Origin: Aplidium turbinatum
Taxonomy: Eukaryota > Chordata > Ascidiacea > Aplousobranchia > Polyclinidae
DNA length: 64,000 bases
NCBI GenBank assembly: GCA_918807975.1
Contig: OU964922.1
Location: 32,724,329 to 32,788,328, forward strand
Direction of reading: 5' to 3'
Numbering within the stretch: the first letter of the stretch is position 1; each line of letters starts with the position of its first letter. Positions 1 to 13,100 of the stretch are shown here, piece by piece. The notes below the pieces were generated by a model. The model saw nothing but the letters and a program-made list of their open reading frames with translations, did not search any database and was not told where the DNA came from. Position numbers and translations under genes: made by a program.

Positions 1-233
1 AGTATTTTATACTTTCGATGAACGGCAAAGAAAAATCAGTTTCTGTCGACAGACTGAAAGTTTTTTATAAACCACCAGATGAACCAGATGAACCAGAACG
101 GAATGTCAGCAACGTGCAGGACGGCAACAATGCTCAAACAATCCCAGGCTCTCTGGAAGAGGATAGTTGGCAGGCTTTTGTGCAAACGCGTGCTGGCCGC
201 GTGGTTGTACCGCCGGCAAGATACAAACCCTAA
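1..233 (+). mobile_element. Ty3/gypsy-type integrase C-terminal tail (fossil, partial)
   Basis: The reading frame at 18-233 ends a retroelement Pol polyprotein. It has a SVDRLK motif, an acidic proline-rich linker and a TRAGR...PPARY ending before the stop. This is the usual shape of the integrase tail of Ty3/gypsy-type elements. Only the end lies in the window and the rest would be to the left. No clear LTR is visible downstream. Treated as an old element copy; age cannot be judged from this piece. Confidence 0.6.
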
Positions 234-509
234 TCTATTTGTATGTTATCCTGAATAATATTTTCTCTTTCTGCAGGAAAGTTGCATGGCCGTTCTTAGT
301 TGGTGGATCAATTTGTCTGGTAAACCCCGATAACAACGAAACATTCTATCTTTATTCATTCTATTTATAACCAAGAAAATATTACTTCAATCAACTAGTT
401 TGTTTTAAATAAATCCTCTTAAAATCAATTATTTAATCCACCTTTTAACATGAATCAAAGTCAAGCAATTTGGTGGTTCAGATGGTTATCAAGCCATCAA
501 GGGATCTGA

Positions 510-840
<331 letters not shown>

Positions 841-1440
841 GCAATTTTGAGTTTACACTTTTGTGAGCATTCTTTGCGCTTTCATAAAGTAGAATGTTTA
901 CCTGTGTTGTTTTTCATAAGGAGTTCTATTGTTAACCATTATTGACCTTTTCACAGTTTGTTGTTCCCTTACCTTTGAATATGAATCCACACGAAAGCGT
1001 CCCTCTGAAGCTTCCTTTGATCTCTGTGTTGTTGAAAAATCATTCTCAAATGTCGATTTCTTATATATTGCATTATTTTTTGTGCACACCACATATGTTT
1101 TGTCGATTCACCATTTTTGTTTAGAATATCACATGGTTCATCTGGGGGAGGGCTGGTGTGACGTTTGGCTTCGACCACCGCAAGCCCGCGCGAGAAACTA
1201 AATTAGTCTCGCGCTTGCCTTCAGATGATCTCACATTTTTTGTAAGTTACGCGTTTCATTTTTTTGACTAGGTTGAAGAAAATGCATCAGTTTTAAGTTG
1301 GTTGAGTTACAGGACGGTTATTCATTTTTTTGCTTATTCCTAGAGAGAAGAAACTGAATTAATAAAACAAAAGTGCACAATTATTGTTTCTCTTCATTTT
1401 GCAAGTCGTTGAAAACTGAGACCGAAGAAAGAAAAGTGAA
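841..1440. other. Non-coding stretch, no feature recognised
   Basis: AT-rich DNA with short frames on both strands that share no family motif. A slightly GC-richer patch lies at 1140-1225. Nothing here can be supported as a gene. Confidence 0.4.
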
Positions 1441-1479
1441 CCAGTAGTCCGTATCGCGCACAGGGTCACCTACTTTAGG

Positions 1480-1885
1480 TCGTCTGTCAGGGGACACCCA
1501 CCATCAAATTTGTCTGTCACATATATTTTTGTGAAGCTTAACACCCATAGATTAATAATCAGTTTGTTTCATCCGGTAACTATTTCAGCTGACCTAGCGC
1601 AAATTTTGGGGGGTATAAAACTTGTCTGTCAGAGCCCCCCACCACCGAAAATGTCTGTCACATACCAGACAATCATTTAGAAACAATTTACTTTACAACC
1701 AACTAAGTTTCAAGCGGTAACTTTTTCAGCTCACCTAGCGCATTTTTTGGGGCATGAAAAATGACCCCCATTCCCACACCCACCACCGGCGGCCCGGCAG
1801 ACTTCCAGATTATGAGTACCCACATACCACTGGACATCGCTGTATGAATAGAAATTGGTAACTTTTTCACCTAGGGTGGACGTCG
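1480..1885. repeat. Imperfect direct repeats with a GGTAACT...CCTAGCGCA core
   Basis: A segment with GGTAACTATTTCAGCTGACC followed by TAGCGCA and a G run at about 1575-1612 recurs at about 1710-1752. A weaker third start (GGTAACTTTTTCACCTAGG) lies at about 1857. The motif GTCTGTCA recurs at about 1485, 1512, 1624 and 1653. The repeat period is roughly 135-145 bases. No coding potential is evident and the origin is unknown. Confidence 0.5.
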
Positions 1886-1950
1886 CGGGCTCCCGGTCTA
1901 TATGTAAAAAAGGGATTCTAAAGGCTCATCAAGCAGCGTAAAAATGGGGT

Positions 1951-2180
1951 ATGCAAAAAAAGAGAACATTTTTCACGGATGAAATGGAGAAAGATTTGGC
2001 GGGACACTGCATGAATTTAGTAAAGCAACATCATGGTCTATTTATAGATAAAGTAAAACTGCTAGCTTTCGAGTTGGCTAAGCAAAACCAAGCCACCGTT
2101 CCAAAAACTGGTCTGACAAGAAAGCAGGAAGATAGTGGTTGTGGTCAGTTATGAAACGCTATAATTTGTGCCATTATAAG
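1951..2180 (+). mobile_element. pogo/Tigger-like transposase N-terminal fragment (DNA transposon)
   Basis: The frame from about 1951 reads KKRTFFTDEMEKDLAGHC and then LLAFELAKQN, as in the HTH/CENP-B-type N-terminus of pogo-class Tc1/mariner transposases. After a one-base shift near 2100 the homology continues as NWSDKKAGR, a stop, then WLWSVMKRYNL, the family's W...AG.xWL..F.KR block. At least one frameshift and one stop are present and the catalytic part is missing. No terminal repeats are seen nearby. Confidence 0.6.
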
Positions 2181-3640
2181 TAGGCTAGCCTCTGTTTACC
2201 CTTAACACTAGAAGTGCTACATACATTTTCTTTAATGCTTACACGAATTGTGCAAAAATCTACGCATTCATGATGTAGCTACCTGTTCAGCATGAGTAAA
2301 CTATTCCACAGGATGAGTCCATTTACCCTCAGCACTGGGTTAGTTAACTTAATTTAGTACAAATTTTGAAGCTTATGAAAATTATACTTGAAGACTCATT
2401 ATAGCACTGAAACAAGTCCTGGAGATAAGATAAGCGTTCTACATATTTGATGAAATATTCAGGTTGGTGGAAAAAATCTGTTTGAAATTAGATGCATTTT
2501 AAGTAAAAACTGAGTCAACTAGCCTGACTTTCCCCTCATGTAAACAATGTCAGATTTTCCAAATAGTAAAATATCTATAGGTTTCTTGCATCGAAGATTT
2601 CAGACGTAAAGTCCGATGTAAGATTCGCACGCAAAGCTATCTAATATAATACGCCGGCACACACACTCCGCATTGCGTTGGAGCGGGCTCATTGTTTTGC
2701 AGCGCTTTGCGTAAAACTGGATTAGCACGGTAAAGGCGGTAAGATAAAGCAAAATACTCGTTTTTGGGTATCTTTGCAAAAAATTAAATATCAAGTTAAG
2801 AATACAAAATGTCAGAATATTGACTTTTCAAACGTATAGATACTTGATTTTTCTACACATTAGTACATTCTGTTTAAAAAGAACCAGCAGATCACACGTT
2901 ACAGCTGGTTGAATTTGGTCTAAAAACGCCCTCCCCCCCCCCCCCCCTTGAGCAGTTAACTTGCGAAAAAAGGTTGAAAAGCAAAGGGCTAAGCAGTTTA
3001 ACCTAATCAAATGCCCTTGATAGCAATCAAGATAATTCCACTGCTCTCTGCGTTACTGCATGAAACTGTTTATATACACAAAAATAAATTTCAGCAAATC
3101 TGTACAACCAAATATTCCTCAGTATTTAAATCAATGGGTCCCGAAATTTTTAAAAGGCTTTGAATACTGCTGTTTCTGTGCAGTGACGTACAATCCACGT
3201 TTAAATTAACAATAATTTTCTATTAAAACATCAATTTTCACCAAACGTTACACAAATCATTCTTTTTGCATCGATTGACACGAATCAAATGAGTTCACCT
3301 GAATTAATGTTATCTATATGTTCTGTTTAAGCATAATGCAACCAGAGCTGGCTTCAGATTTTTAAACTTAATGAAGTAGCTAATGGTGGTAATGAAGTAT
3401 TGTTTCTCTTTTGCTTGTGGATATAGAGTGTAACCTACTTATCTTACTTAAAGGTTTACCAAACTCTGAAGGCAGTAGCTTACAGCAAACCATAATTCAT
3501 AATGCACTTAAACTGTTTATTGATTTGTCAGCGAGTTGTATAAAACAGGGGTGTGCCAACTTGCCGCTCTGTCCAGCTAAATACTTATAACCAGATGAAC
3601 CGGGGGCCACATTTTGTCAGAAATTATTGTGACGTCATAT
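2181..3640. other. Intergenic DNA; C15 homopolymer at 2933-2947
   Basis: AT-rich sequence with no recognisable gene. The only clear landmark is a run of 15 C residues at 2933-2947, which may be of uncertain length in the assembly. Confidence 0.4.
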
Positions 3641-3660
3641 GTTCATCACGACAAATGTTC

Positions 3661-3758
3661 ATGCAGCCACTTCAAGCTTTCCAGTCATTCAGTCCAGGGA
3701 GGTAAGCCAATTAAGCTACCTCCCTGGACTGGCAACCAGCAGAAAAAATGGCTGCATT
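3661..3758. repeat. Nested inverted repeat (hairpin)
   Basis: AGTCCAGGGAGGTA at 3691-3704 is the exact reverse complement of 3717-3730. An outer pair, ATGCAGCCA at 3661-3669 and TGGCTGCAT at 3750-3758, brackets it. The RNA or single-stranded DNA could form a two-step hairpin. It may be the relic of a small palindromic MITE; no target duplication was recognised. Confidence 0.6.
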
Positions 3759-3918
3759 AAATTCACATTCATCAACTCTATAAAAGTACAAACGTTATTG
3801 CTGTTGAAGCAAAAATCAAAATGGCCGCGGCTTAAACGGCCGAACGACCCGCACTTTGTTTGAAAGTAGATCTTTTAGTGGATCAAGGTTTCCACAACTT
3901 TGATGCAGAAAATATACC

Positions 3919-3981
3919 GTTGCATGATGGTAATGCAATGTTGCGTGATGGTAATGCAATGTTGCGTGATAGTAATGCAAA
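3919..3981. repeat. 21-bp tandem repeat, three copies
   Basis: Three head-to-tail units of 21 bases (core GTTGCGTGATGGTAATGCAA) at 3919-3939, 3940-3960 and 3961-3981, differing at one to three positions. It sits about 170 bases beyond the poly(A) signal of gene A. Confidence 0.8.
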
Positions 3982-4149
3982 GTCGGTTGTTAATTAATGT
4001 TACAATAATAATATACATATCAATGACCATGCGATAGGGAGTCGTTGATGATTTTAAAGCCGTTTGCATTAAATCAAAAATGCTTTTTGGGCCACATGGA
4101 TCACAAAGTTCAAAATTAGAAAAACACTTAAAGAAGATTTTAAACTCTT

Positions 4150-4155
4150 TTTATT
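4150..4155 (-). promoter_or_regulatory. Poly(A) signal of gene A
   Basis: AATAAA on the minus strand, 33 bases beyond the TAA stop of gene A (4188-4190). Confidence 0.6.
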
Positions 4156-4187
4156 TGGCAGGTTTGTGGAGATTACCAAATTTGTTC

Positions 4188-7100
4188 TTAAATTCGTTGA
4201 ATCTTCATTTCTGCCTTTTTCATCGAATAGCTATTTCCTTTCCAATGATACCAATGGATTCCTTTAAAACTGCTCGTACGCCCTCCATCGACGTATTCTC
4301 CATTCAAGTCTGAATTAGAACAACCACCAAACCACCACGCTCCACGACGATTCACAGCACAATTGTTGTTCCCCCACTCGTCATTATCATTGTCTTTTGT
4401 GGTGAATGGCCGATTATTATTGTAGTGTGTCAATGAATCACCTTCAACGATAAGAATAAAAATAGTTTGCAATCAAAAGAAAATTATTTTTAATTTTTAT
4501 TAATTAATCATTAAATAAGAATTAATTTTTATTCCATCAAATAGCCGCCTTCTTTCCAATGATACCAATATATTCTTTTCCAAGCACTCATACGCCCTCC
4601 CGGGGCCTCAATCGACGTATTTTCCATTTAAGTTTGAATAGAAGCAAGACTAAAACCACAACGCTTCATGATAGAGTTCCGTTCCGTCGTAAAAATGGAC
4701 AAATGACTTTTAAGGTTTCAAATTTTAGAAATAGATTACGCTTGAAAGTTGGATGGGTGTATTGTTTTATAATTATACTTGGCCTAATTATTCACGCAAT
4801 CGTTTTGTGTCTGCTTAATAATCTTGATCATAATCCACTGATTAGCTTAATGAAATTGACACATGTTCATGACAATAAGCTCCTTTCCAAAATGTTCATT
4901 TTTTACATGTTAGCCAAGTGTTCGTTTGATAGTGTGTATGTTTGTATTAAAGCCGATGCGGCCATTGATGAACTAGATGCTCAGTTCGTCATTATTGTAA
5001 TACGTAAGGTATCATATAATTTGATAGTAAGTAAGCGAAATAGATCTTAGTGAAAAAAAAAAATTAAAATCGAAAAACACTTTTTTAAGGTGGCGATAAG
5101 ATCTAAACTTTACAAATTTATTTTATGAAAATAGCTACGCTTATTCTCTTTCCAACGTAGAAGTAAAATTTCCAAATAATCAATGAAAATATCTACACCC
5201 TCTATTCTATGTAAGGTTGATGTCCGCTCTTTGTTTCCGGACATTGAATGGATAATAATGTGATTTTATTCGATTGTTCAAAGACGAATGAATTACCAAA
5301 AAACGGTCTTTGTGGTTATTTAGGTTTAATTTAGGTACAATCCAACTTTTGTCAAATGAAAACTTGTTTCTGTTCAAAACGATTAGTTCAACCAGTCACT
5401 AACCCACCTGCTGTTCCACTATAACTTCCAATATTCAATCGATAATTGGATGTGGCTTCTCCTACAGTCATGGTGCTGAAAAATATTTATCGTCGGATAA
5501 ACCGTTAATAGTAATGGGGTATATAATGAAAAAAAAATATATGTATCACAAGATACACTTCAATTGCATTGAAATGGTAGAGTATAAAAACAATACGTAA
5601 ACCAGCAGCCGGTTCAAAAACTCATCAACTAACTTGTAGGCGCCTAAACAAAATTTAATTGAATTGTTCGATGCATAAAATTTGTTAGCGATTTTAGTTT
5701 TGATTGTAATTATTAGGTAAACCTCAATGCTAGATTTTCAAAACAGAATGCATAAAGATTTCATTTGAAACAGCCAGGCTATACATTGAACAAACAATAT
5801 GGAAATTATGTACTCGCCTGTACTCAGCATACGCAGTGTTTCCTTCCCAGTCTTCAAGATCAATGCGAAGTTTATATGAACCAGAACTGGTAATGGCATG
5901 GAGATTATCTAAGCCTGAAAACACCAAAAACTTAAAATACATGACAAATCAAAGTATAAATCATAAAATATAACTGCAGATAGTGCTATATCACTTCGAT
6001 GTCAAAGTCTCATCCATGCAGTGTTGCCGGATATTAAATTCTGTCAATTCAGAAAAATCTGAAGGTCGTTGAGATTCATGGGAAAACAAATTTGGATTAA
6101 AAAATCTAAATTTCTGTAGAAGGAAAAGGTAGCCAACGCTTCTTTTAAAAAACTGCGGCAACACTGAGGAGATAAAAATCAAATACTTTCATTTTTAGAG
6201 ATCATTTTTTTAATTTGTGAAAAACACATCACTCAGTGAAGATTGATACTTTGTGCTTGTGATAGAAATTGTAAAAGATGTTTTATTGAAGTTTTTCACA
6301 ATTGTTTTTCACACTTTACAATTCACAAAATCATTGGTTAAGATATTGAATAAAAGGAGCATCTACAGGGGGTTACGAGGCTTTTTTAACTGCAGATTTT
6401 GTTTTAAACTATTGTAATTTTTCTATGTTGTCCTGGTAAGACAAATATGAAGCTACAGTAGCCGCATCAATACGTTTCTGTTAAGGTTTTACACTAGTTT
6501 GGCACTCGTATTGCTTTTGAATTTTTGAGAAAACAAGTTTGCAGACAAACATTACAAGGGTATTGATGCTTGACGAATGTGTTTATCAACTCTGGTTTTG
6601 AAAGGTTGTGACGTGGAAATATTTTATTCTCTTGCCAAATGATTGCTGCTTCAAGCCACCACAAAGTTTTCATATAATGTGAGGGGCTTTACACGCAAAC
6701 TGATAAATCACAACTTGAAACTAACGTATAGTTATGTCATAGTTATGTGACATACCCAACCAGAATTCACCAATTTTGTTTCCAAATCCTGTTTGATATT
6801 CAGACCAACCCAAATAAAAATCAACTTCTCCTGAGTTTCTTCTTTGAAACACCTGGAATAGTGGAGATGTGAGCACTTGTCTATTGTTTATATATTTTAT
6901 TTAATTGCTCAAACAACAAGAATGTCTTCAGCACCTCAAAACTAGATTTGAAAATACTGGGAAACTTTCGAGCTTGCCTAAATAGAGTAAACCCGGTGCA
7001 ATTGATATTGGTGGAATTTCCAAAAACGGGATATAGAGGCAGTGTTTATCAATAAACAATTTGGCGATTTCATTGGTATTAGATATATTATGTACACGTT

Positions 7101-10100
7101 TTGCCAAGATGTAACAGCTTATCTTGACCTGTCTATCTGGGCTTTATATAAATGCAAAATTTAAGTATTGACAAAATAAAAAGAATTTTGTAGGCTCTGT
7201 TGATTTATGTTTATAATATAAGTCATATTAAAATTGAATTTTTGATATTCATTTGTAGTATTGAACAATAAAATAGCCGAGGTATAAAAATTAATTTTTT
7301 CAAATTTTAGAAATTTGAGCTCAAAAATACTGTAGAAAATTAATTAACAAACTTGAATGTAACGTTAATTTGCTGAAACACACAAACACAACCAAGATAT
7401 AAATCGAACGTTTTTGTTGCAATACTACGCTTTCGTTAGAACAAAATATTTCAACTACACATAAAGAAGAAACAGTTAGAAATTTCTTTTGTTTGGCAAA
7501 TGATACTTTGACTAAAACTGCACACCTCAACATTAAACAGAGAGAAAATTGAAGCTAAACAATTTCGGCAAAGCATATCATAAACATGGTCTGAAAGACC
7601 AGCATAAAAGTGATTCAATTCAATTAGAAAATGCACAACAAAAAGATTAATCGCAAACACATTATTTCTTTTTTATGTTGGCACTCTGTGCCAACTTAAG
7701 TAATATCTAGGCATAAAGGTGCGTCTACACGAGAAAGTGTTCTTGCTTAGAAATTCTTGCTTAAGCTAGTGATTAAGCTCGTTTCGTCTACACTGGCAAC
7801 CTCGACGAAGATTTTGCTCGCTTGAATCGCGGTCACGTGAGTATCTAATCCCCAATGACGTCACGTTTTAAAAAGTTTGCGCCAAAGCATAGCAGTTCGC
7901 GCTAAAGTACAGCAGATTAGACCAAGCAACTGACTGTTCTTTAACCATTTGAAGTTGTTGCAGTCTTTCAGTCATGGCTTCCCAAAAGTTGTGTAAAAAA
8001 TGCTGCAAAAAGCGAAGGATGCAAACCCGCAATTTACTGCTTATTGAAGCATTCAGACACCTCAGTGAGGTTGAAATGTTGGAAACAGAATTTCGTGTCA
8101 GCGTGGGTGACTGGTGACAATCAGCAAGATCATTCCTCCGCTATTTTTATTACCCAGTGTACAATGGCAATGGTTTTCTGCTGAGATCCTGTTTTGGATT
8201 TGAAATTGGAAAATATTGTGCTTTCTATGGGCTATTTCGAGTACGGTCACCGCCAGTTCAGCCCGTAACATTAATAAGAACGGGTTGGGATTAAAACTTA
8301 ACGAAATCCTTCAACGATACCGCCCTGCCCTGTCTGCATACTGAGCTGAGAGGAGACCTGAGATTTTGGCGGGAAAAACATTTCTAAGCAAGAGAACTCA
8401 CTTAAGCGCCCAGTTTTTCGCTCTGGAGCGTATTTTTTCTCGACGGCTCGCTTACTCGCCCATTTTCTTAAAAGTAAGCGGCACAAAGTGCGATTAACTT
8501 AAACAAACAAGAAGTTTTGCTAGCTTAAGCAAGAAAACAGTCGTCGTGTAGACGCACCTTAACGCATCACAACACTGTTTATACACGTCATACCAAAACA
8601 GAGAAATTTCCATCACCGCATTATGTCGGACATGAGTATTAGATCAGTGCATTAATAGAAAACATGACCTTTAGCATAGGCTAGTTTGGGAATTGCTTAT
8701 CAAACTTATGCGGTTTATCTAACACAGCACGTAGCATCGCATGTGATCCAAATACAACGTTTGCTTCGTACCGTGCAAAAACTACTGAGCATGCAATAAG
8801 CGTCTACAAAGTAAAGCAAAAGTATCAAAACTTTACTGACATAAACATATAAAAGTTTGACTTACCAACCAACTGCCATCACCAGACTCTAAATCGCAGT
8901 ACACGTCAAGAAATTTTCCTTTTATGAAAATTGAATAGATTCCACTAGTGTTGTGTCCTTGTTTGGCAACATCATTGCAGTCATTTATTTGCAGGAAATT
9001 CATTTCTAATAAAATCAAAGCACACTCAACAAGAAATAAAAAACTGTTTATTTTAAAGCATGGGCTATAAGAAATTACTTGAGTTAATTTTTAATGCTTA
9101 ATTATGTATTCAGAATTTATTTTAATGCAGAAAATCAACAAACGTTTTTCTTTATCACAAAGTACATAAATAATTTACGATGTTTTTTTCCGCTTATGAA
9201 GGCAACGTAAAGTGTTAATCGGGGGGGGGGAGGTAGTTTTAAAATATGATCACTGGTTCTGATTTTGATGCAAACTTTGTATTTTGATGCAAAACAGTAA
9301 GAAAGAAAGTGACCAATTATTTCATTCAATCTTCACTTCTTCTTTGCTAAAAACTTGCATCAAGAATACATTGGCATCAAATCTGTATTCTTAAGAGCTT
9401 GTTCGGTCTTTTTTGTACCCATGGTACAAACTATTCGATGACGTATTTATTAAACGTTTATTTCAGACCTTGCGATCTATATGAAGTGAATTCAGCAATT
9501 TCACTTGCATGCATCATGCATTTTAAGACATAGGTCATGCTAGTATAAACAAGTAGACACACTCAGAATAAGGTTATACGAGATGCATTGATTGTTTGTA
9601 GTGTTCATGGAACGATGATAATAAGGAACAATACGATTTCATGAGCGACGAAATTAAACTATTAGCTGAGGTTTTGCAACGTTTGATAAACGCAAAAAGA
9701 ACTTTTCTCATCAAGGCCTCAAATGTAGTTATACCACAAGATATTTGAAGCTCACTGATGTTGATGTGACGAAGCAGTCGATATAAAATACGAAACGAAT
9801 TGTTACACGCCACTCGAAGACGATGAATATTAAAACACAAAAATTCACTGCATGGTTGGCTTTTGTACATGTGCATACAATACGACCGAAAGAAGATATT
9901 TTTGATCAGTTTACAATACATTGAAAATCTAGCTCTTAATTTATTTGCAGAGCAATAAAAGAAACGAACTTGTCTAGTGATATCACAATCACCAAGCAAG
10001 TCCCTTCTTAGATGCACACCTAAATACTTAACTCGGTCAACCAAATTAATTTTGTATGTATGTTTCATAAAGAACACATCAATGAATTACTTTTGCCAAA

Positions 10101-13100
10101 AATAACAGCTATGTGTTATCATGAGGTATGATGAGGTATATTTGTTATCATGTAGTTATGATGAGGTAATGTATTAAAAAAATGTGCTTCCTGAGAGGTT
10201 ATTGAAAAGTGGAGCATACTTAATCAAAATTTTTCAAACACTTTAATATTTAATACAAGCTGTATACTTCAAATCCAATTATAGAAAATTTAAACCCGCT
10301 GCGTGATGCGCTATCTTTAGAATACGTTTTAAACCCAATAATTGTGATCTTAAAATGTATCAACATTGCATGCTGCTTTTAAATCCCAACGATAAAAGTA
10401 TGCTTTAAAGAAAATGCTTTTTCTAAAAGTTTTGGTCAATATTAACATCGTGATGAATAAAGAATACAAAACTAAAACATTATAGCGTTGGATCTCTGAA
10501 TAACGTAATGGCCTTTTTTACCTGCATAATTTTCTAATTTCTGTTCCAGTGCAGACAATTTGTTCTGCATCTTCAATAACTCAGCGCTGGTGTCATCAGC
10601 TCGTCCTTTTTCCCCTTTCATACCTTGATCACCTATATTGGTAAAAAAACGGCTTTTTTATGTTTTTAGTGAGACTATACGTTTTCAAACGTAACATTAT
10701 CAAATCAACGTTGGCAGAAAAACGTTTTATGGTGCTGTAAGTAAAATTGGCGAATATTTACCATTATACCTACAACGGTTACTGACTTACTTTAAAAGCA
10801 TTAGACCTACTAACAACTAGTGTAGATCATCATCAAACACCAACCTTAATTTTGTTGAATGTTTGCTTGTTTATTACCAAATAGGAAAGATTCTGTAAAA
10901 GTTTATGACTAGTTGTGATCAAATAACTACTTAAAATCATCCAGATAATGGATATTTGGTTTTGGCCACAAAACTTTAGTGTGACACACCATTTCAGGTG
11001 ATTCGATAGAATCAGGGGTGGTCAAACTGTTCTATAGTTGAGGATCCTTTCGTTGAAACTACACATGTGTCGTCTCCCTTAAAAAAATTCAGCACAAACT
11101 GCATGCGACAGATTATATCAACGCAAAAAGTAATCAGTGACTGTTTAAATTGTCTCTACACTTTAAATGTGATGGATGTTGGCTTTAAATGTTGGCGTTA
11201 CTTTGCATGTAGGTTAAACCAGTTTTTGAATCAAAAGTGACAAACATGTGACAAGTGACATGACAAACACTTGTGTCTCTTTTTAAAAGAGGCACACACG
11301 CTTGCCATGCTTGATTGGAAATCTGACACAAAAATATGTGACTCCGACTTCTCTGTTTATAACTGGCCGACTCCTGACAACCTAAAATCCCTAATCTCCG
11401 ACTTCACAGCCCTGATTCTTAGTTCCGAAATTTTATTAATTGTATTTTTTCACATGTTACCTAACCGCATCGTTTTTATCGAATTGCGTTGCATTGACGT
11501 ATAGCCTATACCAGGGCTTCCCAAAGTGGGGGTCGCTACCCCCAGAGGGGTCGCGTAACGAACTTCGGGGGTCGCAGAAAGTATACAAATTTTACACAAA
11601 GCACTGCATGTTATCACTTATATGCAAGATGCTGTGAAAGTTATTAACTATTAAAAGTCGTGCACTCAATAGGCTACCCGTATTTTTTTAAATTTATATA
11701 GCCTAGTGAAATATGGAATAGGAGTTGAAAATATTCTTTTCTGCATTGTAAACGTGGATTTCAAAACTAAAGCCAATGCTTTAACAAGTCGTTAGCGTTA
11801 AAAAAATAAGTCGTGAATTTTCCAACGGAAAAAATGTAGCCTTTGTCCACCGTGTTTGTAAAGACGTTTTTGGAAAGGCTTTTCAAATCATGCTATTTGT
11901 CAGGTTTGCCTGAAAAAAGGAAACGATTTTAATTTGTCCTTCCAAGGAGAAAACATTTATGTTTTTACATGGAAATCTAAAGTTGGAGCGTTCATCAAAA
12001 AATTAAGCATTTAGAAACAAAACATTGAAAATGATTTACTTGAAATAATCTCATTTACTGAAAAGTGTTTGGCTAACAATGGCATGGAATCAAACGTTAT
12101 GTTAAGCCTCTGGTTATCGACACTTCTCAAAACTGTTGAAAGAGCTTAATAGATTGGATCCAAAGCCCATTTGATTGGTTGGTTTTGAGTCTTAATCCTG
12201 ACAAAGCCTTGATAGGTTATTCCTGGTAGTTTCGCATGCTTGGAGAAGCTCTTAACACAGGGCCGGTTACAGAGATTTGCAGAGTGAAGTTTCCGATTGT
12301 TGCCGGGAAATTATTCCATTCACTAGGTGACGCTGAACGGAGAGCAGTCCTGAAATGCGTTGCTCAAGCGCACACCCCGAGAGTCGAACTTGCGCCGCGT
12401 GATCTTGAGCTGGGCGCGTAACCACTGAGCTAACGGGGCGGACCATGCAAAAACAAAATACCGATTACCTCTCTTTCAAATCTCAAGAAAAATTTGCAGA
12501 TCTATCTTTTAACTAAGTTGTGGCTTGAATTTTCTGGAAAAAAGTTTCATATTTTTTGGCTTAGCTTAACGTTAGACTGGAATATTCACCATTAGGCCTA
12601 TATGGCTTAGCAGTAACCGCACTCCTGCCGTTTGTCTCCACGTATATATGCGTGTCAGTGTTTTCAAAGTTGATAAAATGCCGTTCTAGCGTAAAATACA
12701 TTGAAGCTGTCTTGAGACCAGCATGGACAAACACCGAGCGACGGCTAGACTTGTTTTGTCGCAAAGAGCAGTCGCACCCATCACACTGAATAAATGTGTT
12801 TACTTTTTGTTTGGTTTTGTTTCCAGCAGGCTATAAGGCCTAGTAAAGTAGTAGGCTTCGAGTACGGATAGCTTGCTTTTAGTTTTCGTTCAAATTAAAC
12901 CTTTCAATAAATATCACAAACCTATATTTCGCATTGTTTATCCCTTTAACCGTAAAGGGGGTCGCGAGCAAAAAAGTTTGGGAAGCTCTGGCATATACAA
13001 CACGTTATGTTAGTTTTGTGAGAAATAAGTAAAAGTGCTGCATCTCTTGCGTGCCAGAAGTTTTTTCAGGCAATGCTACTTCGTAAAAACGTAAAACAGT

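Noticed and set aside
4559-5050. 163-codon plus-strand frame
   Set aside because: It overlaps the decayed exon copy and intron 6 of gene A on the opposite strand; no domain.
12371-12442. Functional tRNA gene on the minus strand
   Set aside because: It has A and B boxes, but it lies in a hAT, continues into a SINE-like body and does not form a clean full cloverleaf by eye. The same holds for 43530-43612 and 53594-53665.
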